NCBI GenBank assembly: GCA_003970805.2
Contig: CP051152.1
Span: 1,426,001 to 1,490,000 of the forward strand
DNA from: Undibacterium piscinae
GTDB lineage: Bacteria; Pseudomonadota; Gammaproteobacteria; Burkholderiales; Burkholderiaceae_D
Reading direction: 5' to 3'
Length of the DNA: 64,000 bases
Shown: one piece after another, positions 47,222 to 56,275 of the stretch
Layout of the letters: each line of letters opens with the position of its first letter
How positions within the stretch are numbered: the first letter of the stretch is position 1
Notes under the pieces: generated by a model
Seen by the model: only the letters and a program-made list of their open reading frames with translations
What the model was told of the DNA's origin: nothing
Database searches by the model: none
Made by a program: the position numbers and the translations under genes

Positions 47222-48061
47222 ATGAGTGCCATCAGCCTTCAGCAAGTAAGCGAAAACGTCAAAGACCTACCTAGCCTGCCGGCGATCGTCATGGAACTAC
47301 TCAATGACATCGATAACGAAGAAATAGATATTCATCTGCTGGCCCAGAAAGTGACCAACGACCTGGCGCTGACCGCGACCACTTTGCGCTATGCCAATTC
47401 GGCGTATTACTCGACCATGATCAAGGTCACCACTATCCAGCAGGCGATCTCGCTGATGGGCCTGTCCAACGTCAAAAAAATTATCATGATGGCGGCCTTA
47501 AGCGGCTGCTTCCCCGAAAACAATTGCAAGGGCTTTGACCACAAGGCATTCTGGCGGCACTCTATCGCCGTCGCAATTGCCGCCAAATTATTGGCCAAAC
47601 GTCTCAAGCTCAATGGCGACACCGCCTACACCGCTGGCCTATTGCATGATTTAGGCGCCTTGGTGCTAGTGACCCAATATCCGCTTCAGTACGAAGCTGC
47701 CATTGCTTACCGGCATGAACATCAACTCAGCCAGTTTGAGGCCGAACGAAAAGTACTGGGAATTGATCACGCTGCGGTAGGGCTCGCACTGGCGACGCTC
47801 TGGAATTTTTCCGACATCATGAAAAATGCGATTGCCGGTCATCACCAGCCAGAAACCCCTGGCCTGGGCTTTCTGGCTACCGTCATTCACGTTGCCGACG
47901 GGATTGCGCACGCGCTGGGAGCGAGCAGCACTCCCGACAGCCAGGCAATAGAGGTATCGGGACAATCCTGGGAAAGCCTGAATCTTGATCCGGCTGCGTT
48001 ACAGGAATTAATCAGCGAAACGCAGGCGGAATTGGCGCAAATGAGCCGGGAAGACTTGTAA
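47222..48061 (+). CDS. HDOD-domain signalling protein (second paralogue)
   Basis: A 279-residue protein very like the one at 26274. It has LPSLPAIVMELLNDIDNEEI, LTATTLRYANSAYYSTMIKV, LMGLSNVKKIIMMAALSGCF, FWRHSIAVAIAAKLLAKRLK and GLLHDLGALVLVTQYPLQYE. The start ATG at 47222 has AGGAG eight bases upstream; an in-frame ATG at 47093 would add 43 unlike residues. It probably relays a regulatory signal, but no partner adjoins it. Confidence 0.88.
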   Translation: MSAISLQQVSENVKDLPSLPAIVMELLNDIDNEEIDIHLLAQKVTNDLALTATTLRYANSAYYSTMIKVTTIQQAISLMGLSNVKKIIMMAALSGCFPENNCKGFDHKAFWRHSIAVAIAAKLLAKRLKLNGDTAYTAGLLHDLGALVLVTQYPLQYEAAIAYRHEHQLSQFEAERKVLGIDHAAVGLALATLWNFSDIMKNAIAGHHQPETPGLGFLATVIHVADGIAHALGASSTPDSQAIEVSGQSWESLNLDPAALQELISETQAELAQMSREDL

Positions 48062-48135
48062 GCTGAGTTTTTAAGCCAAGGTGCTCTTGCTGCGCTTATG
48101 CACCTGGCTAGCGCAAAAGTTTTTACACCGTCAAC

Positions 48136-48288
48136 TTAGCGGGAGCGCCATTGCCTTTGCGCTTCCATCAAATCCCAGCCAAGCTGACGCCGGATTTCCT
48201 TGATATCGGTAGCTGCCGGTTGGCTATCCTGAGGGCTAATCCGCTGCTCTTGCTCTGGCTCTTTGTGAAGTTGAGAATATTGTTCCAT
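48136..48288 (-). CDS. Small conserved-looking protein, 50 residues
   Basis: The frame reads MEQYSQLHKEPEQEQRISPQ, then DSQPAATDIKEIRRQLGWDL and MEAQRQWRSR. The charged, Gln-rich N-terminal half is followed by a basic amphipathic end. A GGGAG ribosome binding site sits 8 bases before the ATG, which supports real translation. I do not recognise the family. It lies alone between the HDOD gene and the FliL-like gene; there is nothing else in this stretch. Confidence 0.5.
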   Translation of the reverse strand: MEQYSQLHKEPEQEQRISPQDSQPAATDIKEIRRQLGWDLMEAQRQWRSR

Positions 48289-48404
48289 GATGAGCGCTCC
48301 CGCCTGTAGTTCATGAAAACTTAACGGCTACTTTTCATTTTTGTTGACGGTAAAATCAACCAAACAGGTATTTATTCCAAAATTCAAGCCGGGCAAGCAA
48401 ACAC

Positions 48405-49019
48405 TTATTCGTCTTTGCCCTGAATCAGTAATTCCGTCAACAACACTGCCTGAATTTTCTCTGACGCCATCGCCTCATTCAGCTCCTCCTTCAGTGCTTG
48501 CTGAGCCTCGGCAAACCCCTCCTGAGTACGTAATTGATCCGGATCCCTGGCGGCTATCGTCCTGCGAAAAATATCATCGACTTCATTTTTATGCTGTTTC
48601 AACCAGTCGGCATCTGCCATGTCTATTTGCACCGAGACCTGCAGTCTGGCGACGTTACCATCCATATTGATGATCATTTGCGGCAAGGCGACATAACTGA
48701 GGCCACTGGGGTTATACGGCTCTTTCGTGTACAGGTAAATGGCGTATGACATCACGATCATTCCAGCCATGACGAAACCAGCGATATACAGCGTCAGCCT
48801 ATCTTTTTTTGCAGTCAATACCGCTTGGCGACTTCTTAATGGGACTTCCATTTTTTTAGGCGGAGACAAATTCACTTTAGGTTTGGCAGCTTGTTCTACG
48901 GGTTTGGCACTTTCAGGCGCAACGACTGCCCCCTGCTGCCCTGTCGCAGGTAACACATCTATACGCTCAAAATCGAGCGTGGATGTAAGCAATTCCCCTT
49001 TAGATTTAGCGTTTGACAT
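48405..49019 (-). CDS. FliL-like membrane protein
   Basis: A 204-residue protein with a cytoplasmic N-terminal part of about 75 residues rich in Lys, Pro and Ala, one membrane helix (LYIAGFVMAGMIVMSYAIYL), and a periplasmic FliL-like domain (VALPQMIINMDGNVARLQVS through RTIAARDPDQLRTQEG). FliL proteins associate with the stator of the flagellar motor. No other flagellar gene is in the window, so the assignment rests on the domain pattern. It may instead serve another envelope complex. Confidence 0.75.
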   Translation of the reverse strand: MSNAKSKGELLTSTLDFERIDVLPATGQQGAVVAPESAKPVEQAAKPKVNLSPPKKMEVPLRSRQAVLTAKKDRLTLYIAGFVMAGMIVMSYAIYLYTKEPYNPSGLSYVALPQMIINMDGNVARLQVSVQIDMADADWLKQHKNEVDDIFRRTIAARDPDQLRTQEGFAEAQQALKEELNEAMASEKIQAVLLTELLIQGKDE

Positions 49020-49443
49020 GCTTTAGCCTGGCGAAAAATGACGAGCGGAAATACTAACACAGCATAAATTTCCACATGGAAATATTTAACTACCGATAAC
49101 TTATAGTTCATTGTATGACACGCGATCTTAAATATCAGGAAATTCTCTTGTTTTTAACATTTTGAGCTCACATTGCCGCATCACATCCGGCAACGAAAAA
49201 AATGCTGAAGCTAGCGAAGGCTCAGGTTACGGGGCGCAATTCCTCTGTTACCTCTGACGAAGCTGATGAATCTAATGAGCAAAGCGTAGGCAATAAAAAA
49301 GCCGCTTTCGCGGCTTTTTTTTACTGCAGTACTTCTCCGAAACCAAGATGTTTTCTGGAATACAAAGAAACTCCAGTTCATGCGCGACATAACATCTTAT
49401 TACCAGAATGAACTCGCTATCGTGATTAGTGCGATAAAACGAT
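49020..49443. other. Intergenic region with terminator
   Basis: About 420 bases. Apart from the terminator at 49294-49323 I see no supported gene. A 69-residue frame at 49202-49411 reads straight through that terminator and is not credible as a protein. Confidence 0.4.
49294..49323. terminator. Bidirectional Rho-independent terminator
   Basis: AAAAAAGCCGC, a TTTC loop and GCGGCTTTTTTTT form the classic GC stem with A-run and T-run on either side. It lies downstream of the acyltransferase gene on the minus strand and could also end an unseen transcript on the plus strand. Confidence 0.9.
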
Positions 49444-50040
49444 CTATATCTGAATATTCTCAGGATCGAACTGCTTAGGATTTTTTCCGGAAATGCCGGC
49501 ATAAAATTCCTGTATGACTTTCATATCTTTTTCGATATCACCGGTAGGGTAAAACAATTTCCCTATGCCGCCTGCCTTGCGCTTGAAATCGAGATAGCCA
49601 AGTGCGATAGGTACGCCGGCACCATGGGCTATATAATAAAACCCGGTTTTCCAGTGCGTCACCTTATTGCGCGTGCCTTCAGGCGGAACGATAACCGTCA
49701 ATTTTTGATTATCGTTAAACGCGTTAACGGTACCTTGAACCAAATTTCCGGCGCGTGCGCGATCAACAGCGATACCACCCATCCAGCGCGATACCGCGCC
49801 AAAAAATGGCGGAAACAAACTTGCCTTCCCCATCCAGTACACGTCCAGACGCATGGCAAAACAAATCATCAGGGTGTACGGGAAATCCCAGTTACTGGTA
49901 TGCGGGGCGGCAATCAGCACATACTTGGGTTCCGAGGGCTTTTGCCCTTCCACCTTCCATCCGCATAGCCGTAATACGGCCAGGGAAAACCAGCGCATGA
50001 GAGTGTTAATAACAGGGGTGTCGAAGATCGTATAGTGCAT
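49444..50040 (-). CDS. 1-acylglycerol-3-phosphate acyltransferase-like protein
   Basis: A 198-residue PlsC-type acyltransferase. The catalytic HX4D motif is HTSNWD (in LIAAPHTSNWDFPYTLMICF) and the substrate motif is VPPEGTRNK. The sequence YWMGKASLFPPFFGAVSRWM with GGIAVDRA matches the short PlsC-like subgroup that acylates lysophospholipids or related lipids. The exact acceptor is unknown. It appears monocistronic. Confidence 0.85.
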   Translation of the reverse strand: MHYTIFDTPVINTLMRWFSLAVLRLCGWKVEGQKPSEPKYVLIAAPHTSNWDFPYTLMICFAMRLDVYWMGKASLFPPFFGAVSRWMGGIAVDRARAGNLVQGTVNAFNDNQKLTVIVPPEGTRNKVTHWKTGFYYIAHGAGVPIALGYLDFKRKAGGIGKLFYPTGDIEKDMKVIQEFYAGISGKNPKQFDPENIQI

Positions 50041-50230
50041 ACCGTAAGCGTTTGATAATTAAAGAAAAAAGTCGAATGTGAAATCTCACGGCATTATAGA
50101 GATGTGGCACCGCAAAGAGGAAAAAATCTCCGTTTCTGTGCGCACAAATTTGCTGCATGCCGATTTAGCTTGATTTACATAATCAAATCACTATCGTTTT
50201 CATGCCATGCGCTCTACTATCTTCACTATA

Positions 50231-50845
50231 TTACTTTTCTATCCACTTTAAGATCGGCTCCCATTGTGCTAGGTCTTTCTCGACCTTAGACTCTGCCACA
50301 TCCCATAGAGTGGCGCCGTGGGCGGCAAACTGTATATAGTTTTGCGTATCGCGCAGATACCCCAAGACGGGTAAACCTAGCTGCTTCACATACAACTCTA
50401 GTTGTTCGGAAGCGCAGCTACGGGCATTGACCCGCATTCCCAAAATGCCGACATCGAACTTGCCTTCGCGCTTGGCCAGTTTCCTGAGAAATTCGTCAGT
50501 TGCCAGTATGTCAAAAATCGAAGGCTGCAAGGGCACGATCACCTTATCGGCCAGTTTGAGCACCGCATCAAGCTTGGCGCCGCTTAACCCTGCCGGAGTA
50601 TCAATCACGATATGGCTATTCGTACCTTTGGGGAGCTTGGCGATATGCCCCTGTTTCATGTCCCAGGCATGGATCACCGGCAAATTCGCCGGGCGCAAGG
50701 ATAACCAGGTATGCGAGGATTGCTGGACATCCGCGTCACCGAGCATGACATGATGACCTTGTGCGGCAAAATATCCGGCCAGGTTGGTAGAAAAAGTGCT
50801 CTTACCGACTCCGCCTTTTGGGTTAGCGACCACGATCACTGGCAT
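50231..50845 (-). CDS. Orphan ParA/MinD-type ATPase
   Basis: A 204-residue P-loop ATPase with a deviant Walker A PKGGVGKST (residues 9-17), DADVQQSSHTWL as the A' motif, and VIDTPAGLSG as Walker B. The short length and lack of a ParB gene or N-terminal HTH place it with small ParA-like proteins that position chromosomes, chemoreceptors or other cargo. The sequence DTQNYIQFAAHGATLWDV is typical of this group in Burkholderiales. It is not linked to a plasmid or partition locus here. Confidence 0.88.
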   Translation of the reverse strand: MPVIVVANPKGGVGKSTFSTNLAGYFAAQGHHVMLGDADVQQSSHTWLSLRPANLPVIHAWDMKQGHIAKLPKGTNSHIVIDTPAGLSGAKLDAVLKLADKVIVPLQPSIFDILATDEFLRKLAKREGKFDVGILGMRVNARSCASEQLELYVKQLGLPVLGYLRDTQNYIQFAAHGATLWDVAESKVEKDLAQWEPILKWIEK

Positions 50846-50972
50846 ATCTGCTCCTTTGAATATACGGGAAAAGCGCTAAAAATGTTTTAGACCTTATTTT
50901 AGGCCTGATTTAGGTCTTATTCAGAACCACCCTGGCAAGACAGTGCCTGCCTGAGACTGTTTTGCATAGCAA

Positions 50973-51695
50973 CTATTGGCTGTCAGGCACCAGCAAGGCC
51001 ATTTGCTCTGACGTCAGATAACACCATTCGCCCTCCTCCAAGCCGAGCGACTCCAGTCGCAACTGACCTATCGCGGTCCTGCTCAGTGCTGCGCAGTGAT
51101 TACCTGCGGCGGCCAGCATGCGCTTGACCTGGTGATATTTACCTTGTTCCAAAATGATTTCCAATTGGTTCTCACCAAGGCGACGGCAAATTTTAGCGGC
51201 AAGCGGCTCAGGTTCGTCGTGTAATTTTACGCCTGACAGCAAAGTTTGCACCAATTCGTCCGTAACCGGTTCGGCCGTGGTGGCGACATACACTTTCGGG
51301 ATGTGGCGTTTAGGAGAAGACTGCGCATGAATAAAGGGGCCGTCATCGGACATCAGCAACATGCCGGTAGTATCGTGATCCAGGCGGCCTACCGGCTGCA
51401 CGTCACGCCAGCTAAATTGTTCCGGCAGCAGAGTCAGGACGCCGGGGTGATGACTCGGTTTGCGCGAGCATTCGAAATTGGCAGGCTTATTCAAAACGAT
51501 GTAAAGATGCTCGTGATAATCCCATTCTTCATCGAAAATGGAAAATTTCAGTCCTTCGGTCTCTATCGTCGTCTTGTAGCTCTTGATAACTTCGCCATTG
51601 ACGCTCACTTCCCCATCGTCGATCAGCTCGCGGCAATATTTGCGGGTACCAAAGCCCTGCGACTGGAGGATACGGTCAAAAGATAATTTACTCAT
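50973..51695 (-). CDS. rsuA: 16S rRNA pseudouridine(516) synthase
   Basis: Isomerises U516 of 16S rRNA. The 240-residue protein has an N-terminal S4 domain (LSFDRILQSQGFGTRKYCRE, DDGEVSVNGEVI) and a RsuA/RluB-type catalytic domain with the Asp in PVGRLDHDTTGMLLMS. Other marks are VLNKPANFECSR, HIPKVYVATTA, and EGKYHQVKRMLAAAGN-like EQGKYHQVKRMLAAAG. RsuA is preferred over RluB/E from the length; the exact uridine is inference. Confidence 0.88.
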   Translation of the reverse strand: MSKLSFDRILQSQGFGTRKYCRELIDDGEVSVNGEVIKSYKTTIETEGLKFSIFDEEWDYHEHLYIVLNKPANFECSRKPSHHPGVLTLLPEQFSWRDVQPVGRLDHDTTGMLLMSDDGPFIHAQSSPKRHIPKVYVATTAEPVTDELVQTLLSGVKLHDEPEPLAAKICRRLGENQLEIILEQGKYHQVKRMLAAAGNHCAALSRTAIGQLRLESLGLEEGEWCYLTSEQMALLVPDSQ

Positions 51696-51877
51696 GGCGG
51701 GAATGTTGCAGAAGCTAAAGGGAGTATTTTACATTTTTTTTAGCTTATTCCGGTGTGCTTTCAATGTGCGTTCATTGCGTTTTAAGATACGGGCGTATCA
51801 AAACCATCGCAAAACAGTTTTGATCGCCCTATCGGCAACACACCATCCCACCTGCAACTAACGAATATAAGGCTGCT

Positions 51878-53086
51878 TTAATCGCCAAATGGCGCATCTA
51901 CCGCATGGCTTTGTCCGGTAAACCATTTCGGACCTTGCTCTGTCATATAGAAATGGTCTTCCAGCCTGACGCCGAACTCGCCCTCTATACAAATCATCGG
52001 TTCATTGCTGAAACACATGCCTGGCGCCAATGGCCGGGTATTGCCCTTGACCAGATAAGTCCACTCATGAATATCGAGGCCGATACCGTGGCCGGTACGG
52101 TGCGGTAAACCCGGGGTCTTGTAACCCGGCCCCATGCCAGCCGCTTCCAGTACCTTTCTTGCTGCCGCATCGACTTGCTCACAGGCTACGCCGACCTGAG
52201 CGGCATGGAAAGCCGCCGCTTGTGCGCTCTTCTCCAACTCCCAGATAGTGCGCTGACGCTCTGTCGGCTGGCCAAACACGTAACTACGGGTAATGTCCGA
52301 ATGATAGTTTTGTATCTTGCAGCCGGTATCTATCAATACCATATCGCCTTCACGCAGATACTGAGCGCCATCCGGGCCATGTGGCATGGCAGTCGGAGCA
52401 CCGAAACTGACGATGCAAAAAGTAGAGCTACTACCACCGAAGGCGCGATGGGCCTGATCAATGAAAGCAGCGACTTCTACCGAAGAAATACCTTCACGCA
52501 AAATTTTAGCGGTACGACGCTGCACTTCCAGCGTGATGTTCTTTGCCTTTTGCATCAATGCCAGTTCCGCATTGGATTTATGCATGCGGCATTCGGCGGT
52601 CACCACCATAGCGTTGATGATGCGGCTCAATGGCATGGCCTGACGTAAGCCATCAAAAACAAAAAATGGCGCGGCTTCATCAAGCGCAATGCAGCTAGCC
52701 GAAGCGCGCAAATCAGCAAGTAACTGGCTGACCAGTTGATACGGGCTTTCATCCTCTTCCCATAAGCGCAACTGAGCGCTATCACCCACGGTCTCGCGTA
52801 CTTTGGACTCTTCAAACGCCGGACAGACGTAGACGATCTGGCCTTCGGGCGTCAGCACCGCTCCGATCAGACGCTCACTTTGATACCATTGCAGGCCGGT
52901 AAAGTAATACAGGCTGGTGCTGGCAGTGAGCACCAATGCGCCTATGCCCTGCTCACGCATCAGGCGAGCCGCCTTATTCACCCGTTCGCACCGCTCGGCC
53001 GCCGTAATTGGCCGTACATCAGTCAAATCGGCCTTAATGTCAGCCAATTGAATCGCTGCGCTGGAACCGCCTATGCTATTTGCCAT
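51878..53086 (-). CDS. M24-family metallopeptidase (Xaa-Pro peptidase-like)
   Basis: A 402-residue two-domain pita-bread protein. The N-terminal creatinase-like domain ends near residue 165 (GALVLTASTSLYYFTGLQWY). The catalytic domain has the dinuclear metal ligands: Asp in LIDTGCKIQNYHSDITRSYV, His in LPHRTGHGIGLDIHE, and Glu in CFSNEPMICIEGEFGVRLED. It probably removes an N-terminal residue before proline or hydrolyses a related amide. It starts 154 bases after the terminator at 53236, so it is transcribed separately from the aminotransferase group. Confidence 0.88.
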   Translation of the reverse strand: MANSIGGSSAAIQLADIKADLTDVRPITAAERCERVNKAARLMREQGIGALVLTASTSLYYFTGLQWYQSERLIGAVLTPEGQIVYVCPAFEESKVRETVGDSAQLRLWEEDESPYQLVSQLLADLRASASCIALDEAAPFFVFDGLRQAMPLSRIINAMVVTAECRMHKSNAELALMQKAKNITLEVQRRTAKILREGISSVEVAAFIDQAHRAFGGSSSTFCIVSFGAPTAMPHGPDGAQYLREGDMVLIDTGCKIQNYHSDITRSYVFGQPTERQRTIWELEKSAQAAAFHAAQVGVACEQVDAAARKVLEAAGMGPGYKTPGLPHRTGHGIGLDIHEWTYLVKGNTRPLAPGMCFSNEPMICIEGEFGVRLEDHFYMTEQGPKWFTGQSHAVDAPFGD

Positions 53087-53235
53087 CTTACCCTCTTATC
53101 TGTTGATTGATCGCCAGTTGCATCGTGCAACCTCACTCCGGCAATGTACCTAAGCCAGTTTGAAAAGTCTTGATGCCAAGGGGCGATAGCATGACGAATT
53201 CTGCACAAGCGCCCCCCATGATGAACATGATGATC

Positions 53236-53272
53236 AAAAAAAACGGGCTTACCGTCGCCGGCAAGCCCGTTT
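53236..53272 (-). terminator. Rho-independent terminator after the aminotransferase gene
   Basis: AAACGGGCTTGCCG and CGGTAAGCCCGTTT (minus strand) form a stem with a short loop and a T8 run. It starts 38 bases after the aminotransferase stop and closes that transcript. Confidence 0.88.
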
Positions 53273-53309
53273 CATACCAAAAAATCAAGCAAAATCAAGT
53301 GTCTATTTT

Positions 53310-54503
53310 TTACAGCCTGGCGCTGATCAGGCGACCGAGTTTTTGTATACCTTCATTGATACGCTCCGGCGATACCGTCACAAAACTCAGGCGCAAGGTA
53401 TTGGTCTCAGGATTATTCGCGTAGAAAGGCGCACCTGGTACAAAAGCGACATTCTCTGCCAGCGCAGCATCTAGCAACTCTTTGCTATCGATATTTTTTG
53501 GCAAAGTCACCCAGATGAACATACCGCCTTCAGGGCGGGTCCACGTAACTGAGGCCGGGAAATATTTACTCATGGCAGCGAGCATGACATCACATTGGCC
53601 AGAGTAAAAACTACGTATGGTCGGAATATGCTCACTGAGGAAGCCATCCTTGACCACTTCGTACACCGCCATTTGCGTCAGTGTAGAGGTATGCAAATCG
53701 GCCGCCTGCTTGGCTTGCTCCAGTTTGCGGATCAAAGGAACAGGCGCAACGATATAGCCAAGACGGATACCAGGCGTCAGAACCTTGGAGAACGACCCCA
53801 TGTAAATCACACCGCCCGGATTCATATTGAGCAACTTAGGCAAAGGCTCACCGTGGTAGCACAAATCGCCATAAGGGTTGTCTTCGACCAGCGGTACGCC
53901 GAGACGTGCGCAAGTTTCCACCAATTCCAGGCGACGCTCTACCGACAGGGTACGACCGGTAGGATTCTGGAAATTCGGTAAGGCATACAACAAACGTGCG
54001 CCCTGACCTTTGGCCGCGACCGAAGCCGGAACCAGTCCATGCTCATCCATGTCTACCGAGACGAACTCTGGCTGATATACGGAAAATGCCTGCAGCGCGC
54101 CCAAATAGCTTGGTGTTTCCACCATCACTTTACTACCTTCGTCTATCAATACCTTACCGAGCAAATCAAGCGCTTGCTGCGAGCCCGATACCATCATGAT
54201 CTGCTCAGGAAATATCTTGCTGTCTGCGGTCGATAAAGAGTCGGCGATGAAAGCGCGCAGCGGGCCGTAACCGTCGGTAGGACCATATTGCAATGCGGTC
54301 TTGCCATTTTCCGCCAAAACTTTATCGAAAGCGGCGCGCATGCGTTCCACCGGAAAAGTTTCGGGAGAAGGTAGGCCACCGGCAAAAGAAATCACTTCAG
54401 GACGCTGGGTAACTTTAAGAATTTCGCGGATCACCGAGCTTTGCAACTGCTCGGCGCGTACAGAAAATTTCCAATCTATGGTGCTAGGGTTTTCAAGTTT
54501 CAT
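53310..54503 (-). CDS. PLP-dependent aminotransferase, class I/II (MocR/LysN-like group)
   Basis: A 397-residue fold-type I aminotransferase. The PLP lysine is in YMGSFSKVLTPGIRLGYIVA; other marks are ISFAGGLPSPETFPVERMRA, SGSQQALDLLGKVLIDEGSK, YALPNFQNPTGRTLSVERRL and LRLSFVTVSPERI. The N-terminal pattern is that of 2-aminoadipate or aromatic/branched-chain aminotransferases; the amino acid is not predictable from this alone. It is the fourth gene of a minus-strand group with a dehydratase, an exporter and RidA. Confidence 0.9.
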   Translation of the reverse strand: MKLENPSTIDWKFSVRAEQLQSSVIREILKVTQRPEVISFAGGLPSPETFPVERMRAAFDKVLAENGKTALQYGPTDGYGPLRAFIADSLSTADSKIFPEQIMMVSGSQQALDLLGKVLIDEGSKVMVETPSYLGALQAFSVYQPEFVSVDMDEHGLVPASVAAKGQGARLLYALPNFQNPTGRTLSVERRLELVETCARLGVPLVEDNPYGDLCYHGEPLPKLLNMNPGGVIYMGSFSKVLTPGIRLGYIVAPVPLIRKLEQAKQAADLHTSTLTQMAVYEVVKDGFLSEHIPTIRSFYSGQCDVMLAAMSKYFPASVTWTRPEGGMFIWVTLPKNIDSKELLDAALAENVAFVPGAPFYANNPETNTLRLSFVTVSPERINEGIQKLGRLISARL

Positions 54504-54622
54504 GCTGGTCTCAATAGAAGTATTCTAATTTTCAATCACAATTTACATTGCAAATTTTGCCGGTATTTGCCGGTATGCCAGGTCTCGGGGTGAAAACATC
54601 TGCACTCCCGAAAAATTCCTGC

Positions 54623-55081
54623 TTACTCGATTTCAACGATCATTTCGATTTCCACGCAAGCACCCATAGGGATTTGCGCCACGCCAAAGGCTGAACGCGC
54701 ATGCTTGCCTTGCTCACCGAAAATCTCGCCTATCAGTTCGGAAGCACCATTCGTCACCAAATGCTGCTCGGTAAAATCACCGGTGGAATTGACCAGGCTC
54801 ATCAATTTAACGATACGCTTAACCCGGTTCAAATCACCGCCGCAAGCTGCCTGCAGAGTCGCGATCAAATCTATCGCTACTGCACGTGCGGCCAGCTTAC
54901 CTTCTTCGGTCGAGATATTTTTTCCCAGTTGCCCAACCCAGACCTTACCGTCTTTTTTCGCGATATGGCCAGATAAAAATACGGTATTGCCGGTCTGGGC
55001 ATACATCACATAAGCGGCAGCCGGTACGGCAACGACAGGCAATTGAATATTCAGTGCAGTAAGTTTTTCGTAAAAAGACAT
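54623..55081 (-). CDS. ridA: RidA-family enamine/imine deaminase
   Basis: RidA proteins destroy reactive enamine and imine intermediates released by PLP enzymes such as threonine dehydratase. The 152-residue protein has VFLSGHIAKKDGKVWVGQLG, LAARAVAIDLIATLQAACGG and IPMGACVEIEMIVEIE; the latter contains a Glu of the active site. The catalytic arginine region corresponds to LNRVKRIVKLMSLV. The start at 55081 (MSFYEKLTALNI) is better than the ATG at 55093. Lying between the aminotransferase and the dehydratase, it fits a detoxifying role in this group. Confidence 0.88.
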   Translation of the reverse strand: MSFYEKLTALNIQLPVVAVPAAAYVMYAQTGNTVFLSGHIAKKDGKVWVGQLGKNISTEEGKLAARAVAIDLIATLQAACGGDLNRVKRIVKLMSLVNSTGDFTEQHLVTNGASELIGEIFGEQGKHARSAFGVAQIPMGACVEIEMIVEIE

Positions 55082-55302
55082 GATGGATTCCAAAAAATGT
55101 GCCGCAAGCTATTGCCGCGAGCGAGATGTTAATCGAATAGCCTGAGAGAGTAGCGCTAGATGAATCGAGTATTCGTGTTGCCGATTATTAATTTTTTAAT
55201 TCGAGCAATCCTCTATTGTACGACCCTGATGACGCGATTAATACCCCCAATTCGCGACCATCATCATGATTTAATTTGGTGTTTGTGGCTTTTATTGCAA
55301 AT

Positions 55303-56238
55303 TTACCGTCGAATATTCATGCGCCGCCCGAGTCCCACCACGACAATCACCGCCACGGCAAAGAGCAGATTCGTCAAGGTCAGCGCCTCACCTAAAATAC
55401 AGGCAGCGCCCAACAAGCTCAGAAACGGTTGCAGCAATTGCACCTGTCCGACTCTGGCAATACCACCGATCGCCAAACCCTTGTACCAAAAAAAGAAACC
55501 TATGAACATGGAAAACACCGAAACATAGGAAAAACTCAGCCAGGCCTTGGGCGATGCGTTAAGGCCATAATTCCAGGCCAGCCAGACCGTGACCGGCAAC
55601 AACAAGGGCATAGACAATACCAGCGACCAGGAAATCACCTGCTGTCCGCCCATGCTTTGCGATAAACGCCCGCCTTCCGCATACCCCATCGCCGCCAAAA
55701 CAACCGCCGCAAACAAGGCCAGATCCGCTAACTGGAAAGCCCCACCGCCCTGCTGCAATGCAAAGCCCACCACCAAACCGCTGCCTATCAGTGCCATGAT
55801 CCAAAAGCCCGCCGATGGCCGCTCTTTAAAACGCAATGCTGCAAAAATGGCGGTCGCCAGAGGCAAGATCCCCAGCACCACGGCACCATGCGCGGCCGGT
55901 ACGTAACGCATTGCAATCGACGAAAATAGAGGGAAGCCGATCACGCAGCCCAAAGCGCTGACCAGCAAAGGCTTGATCTGCGCCTTGGTCGGCCAGCTAG
56001 CCCGCATGCGCCATAGCAGCAGCGCCGCCAGAAAAGCAGCCACCACGGCGCGCCCCAACGCCACGAAAACAGGATTGAGTTCAGCTACCGCCATGCGCGT
56101 AAAGGGTAAAGTCAGGCTGAAAATAGCCACGCCAACCGCCCCGAACAGCATCCCCTTGGTGTCATCGCTCATGCCATGTTTGATCGCGAGACCCGGATTG
56201 GTTTCTATCCTTACGGCAGTATTTAGTTTAATTGTCAT
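55303..56238 (-). CDS. EamA-family (DMT superfamily) transporter
   Basis: An inner-membrane exporter with about ten helices formed by two EamA repeats (GMLFGAVGVAIFSLTLPFTR first; LADLALFAAVVLAAMGYAEG in the second). It ends LLFAVAVIVVVGLGRRMNIR. DMT members often export amino acids or related metabolites. The start at 56238 (MTIKLNTAVRIETN) is chosen because the earlier frame to 56304 overlaps the dehydratase gene. It lies 38 bases after that gene in the same direction. Confidence 0.88.
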   Translation of the reverse strand: MTIKLNTAVRIETNPGLAIKHGMSDDTKGMLFGAVGVAIFSLTLPFTRMAVAELNPVFVALGRAVVAAFLAALLLWRMRASWPTKAQIKPLLVSALGCVIGFPLFSSIAMRYVPAAHGAVVLGILPLATAIFAALRFKERPSAGFWIMALIGSGLVVGFALQQGGGAFQLADLALFAAVVLAAMGYAEGGRLSQSMGGQQVISWSLVLSMPLLLPVTVWLAWNYGLNASPKAWLSFSYVSVFSMFIGFFFWYKGLAIGGIARVGQVQLLQPFLSLLGAACILGEALTLTNLLFAVAVIVVVGLGRRMNIRR

Positions 56239-56275
56239 TATGTCGCCATAAGTTGAGAGGGTTTTTATAGAGTCT

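Noticed and set aside
49202..49411. 69-residue frame on the plus strand
   Set aside because: It passes through a classic terminator hairpin (giving NKKAAFAAFFY) and has no good start signal.
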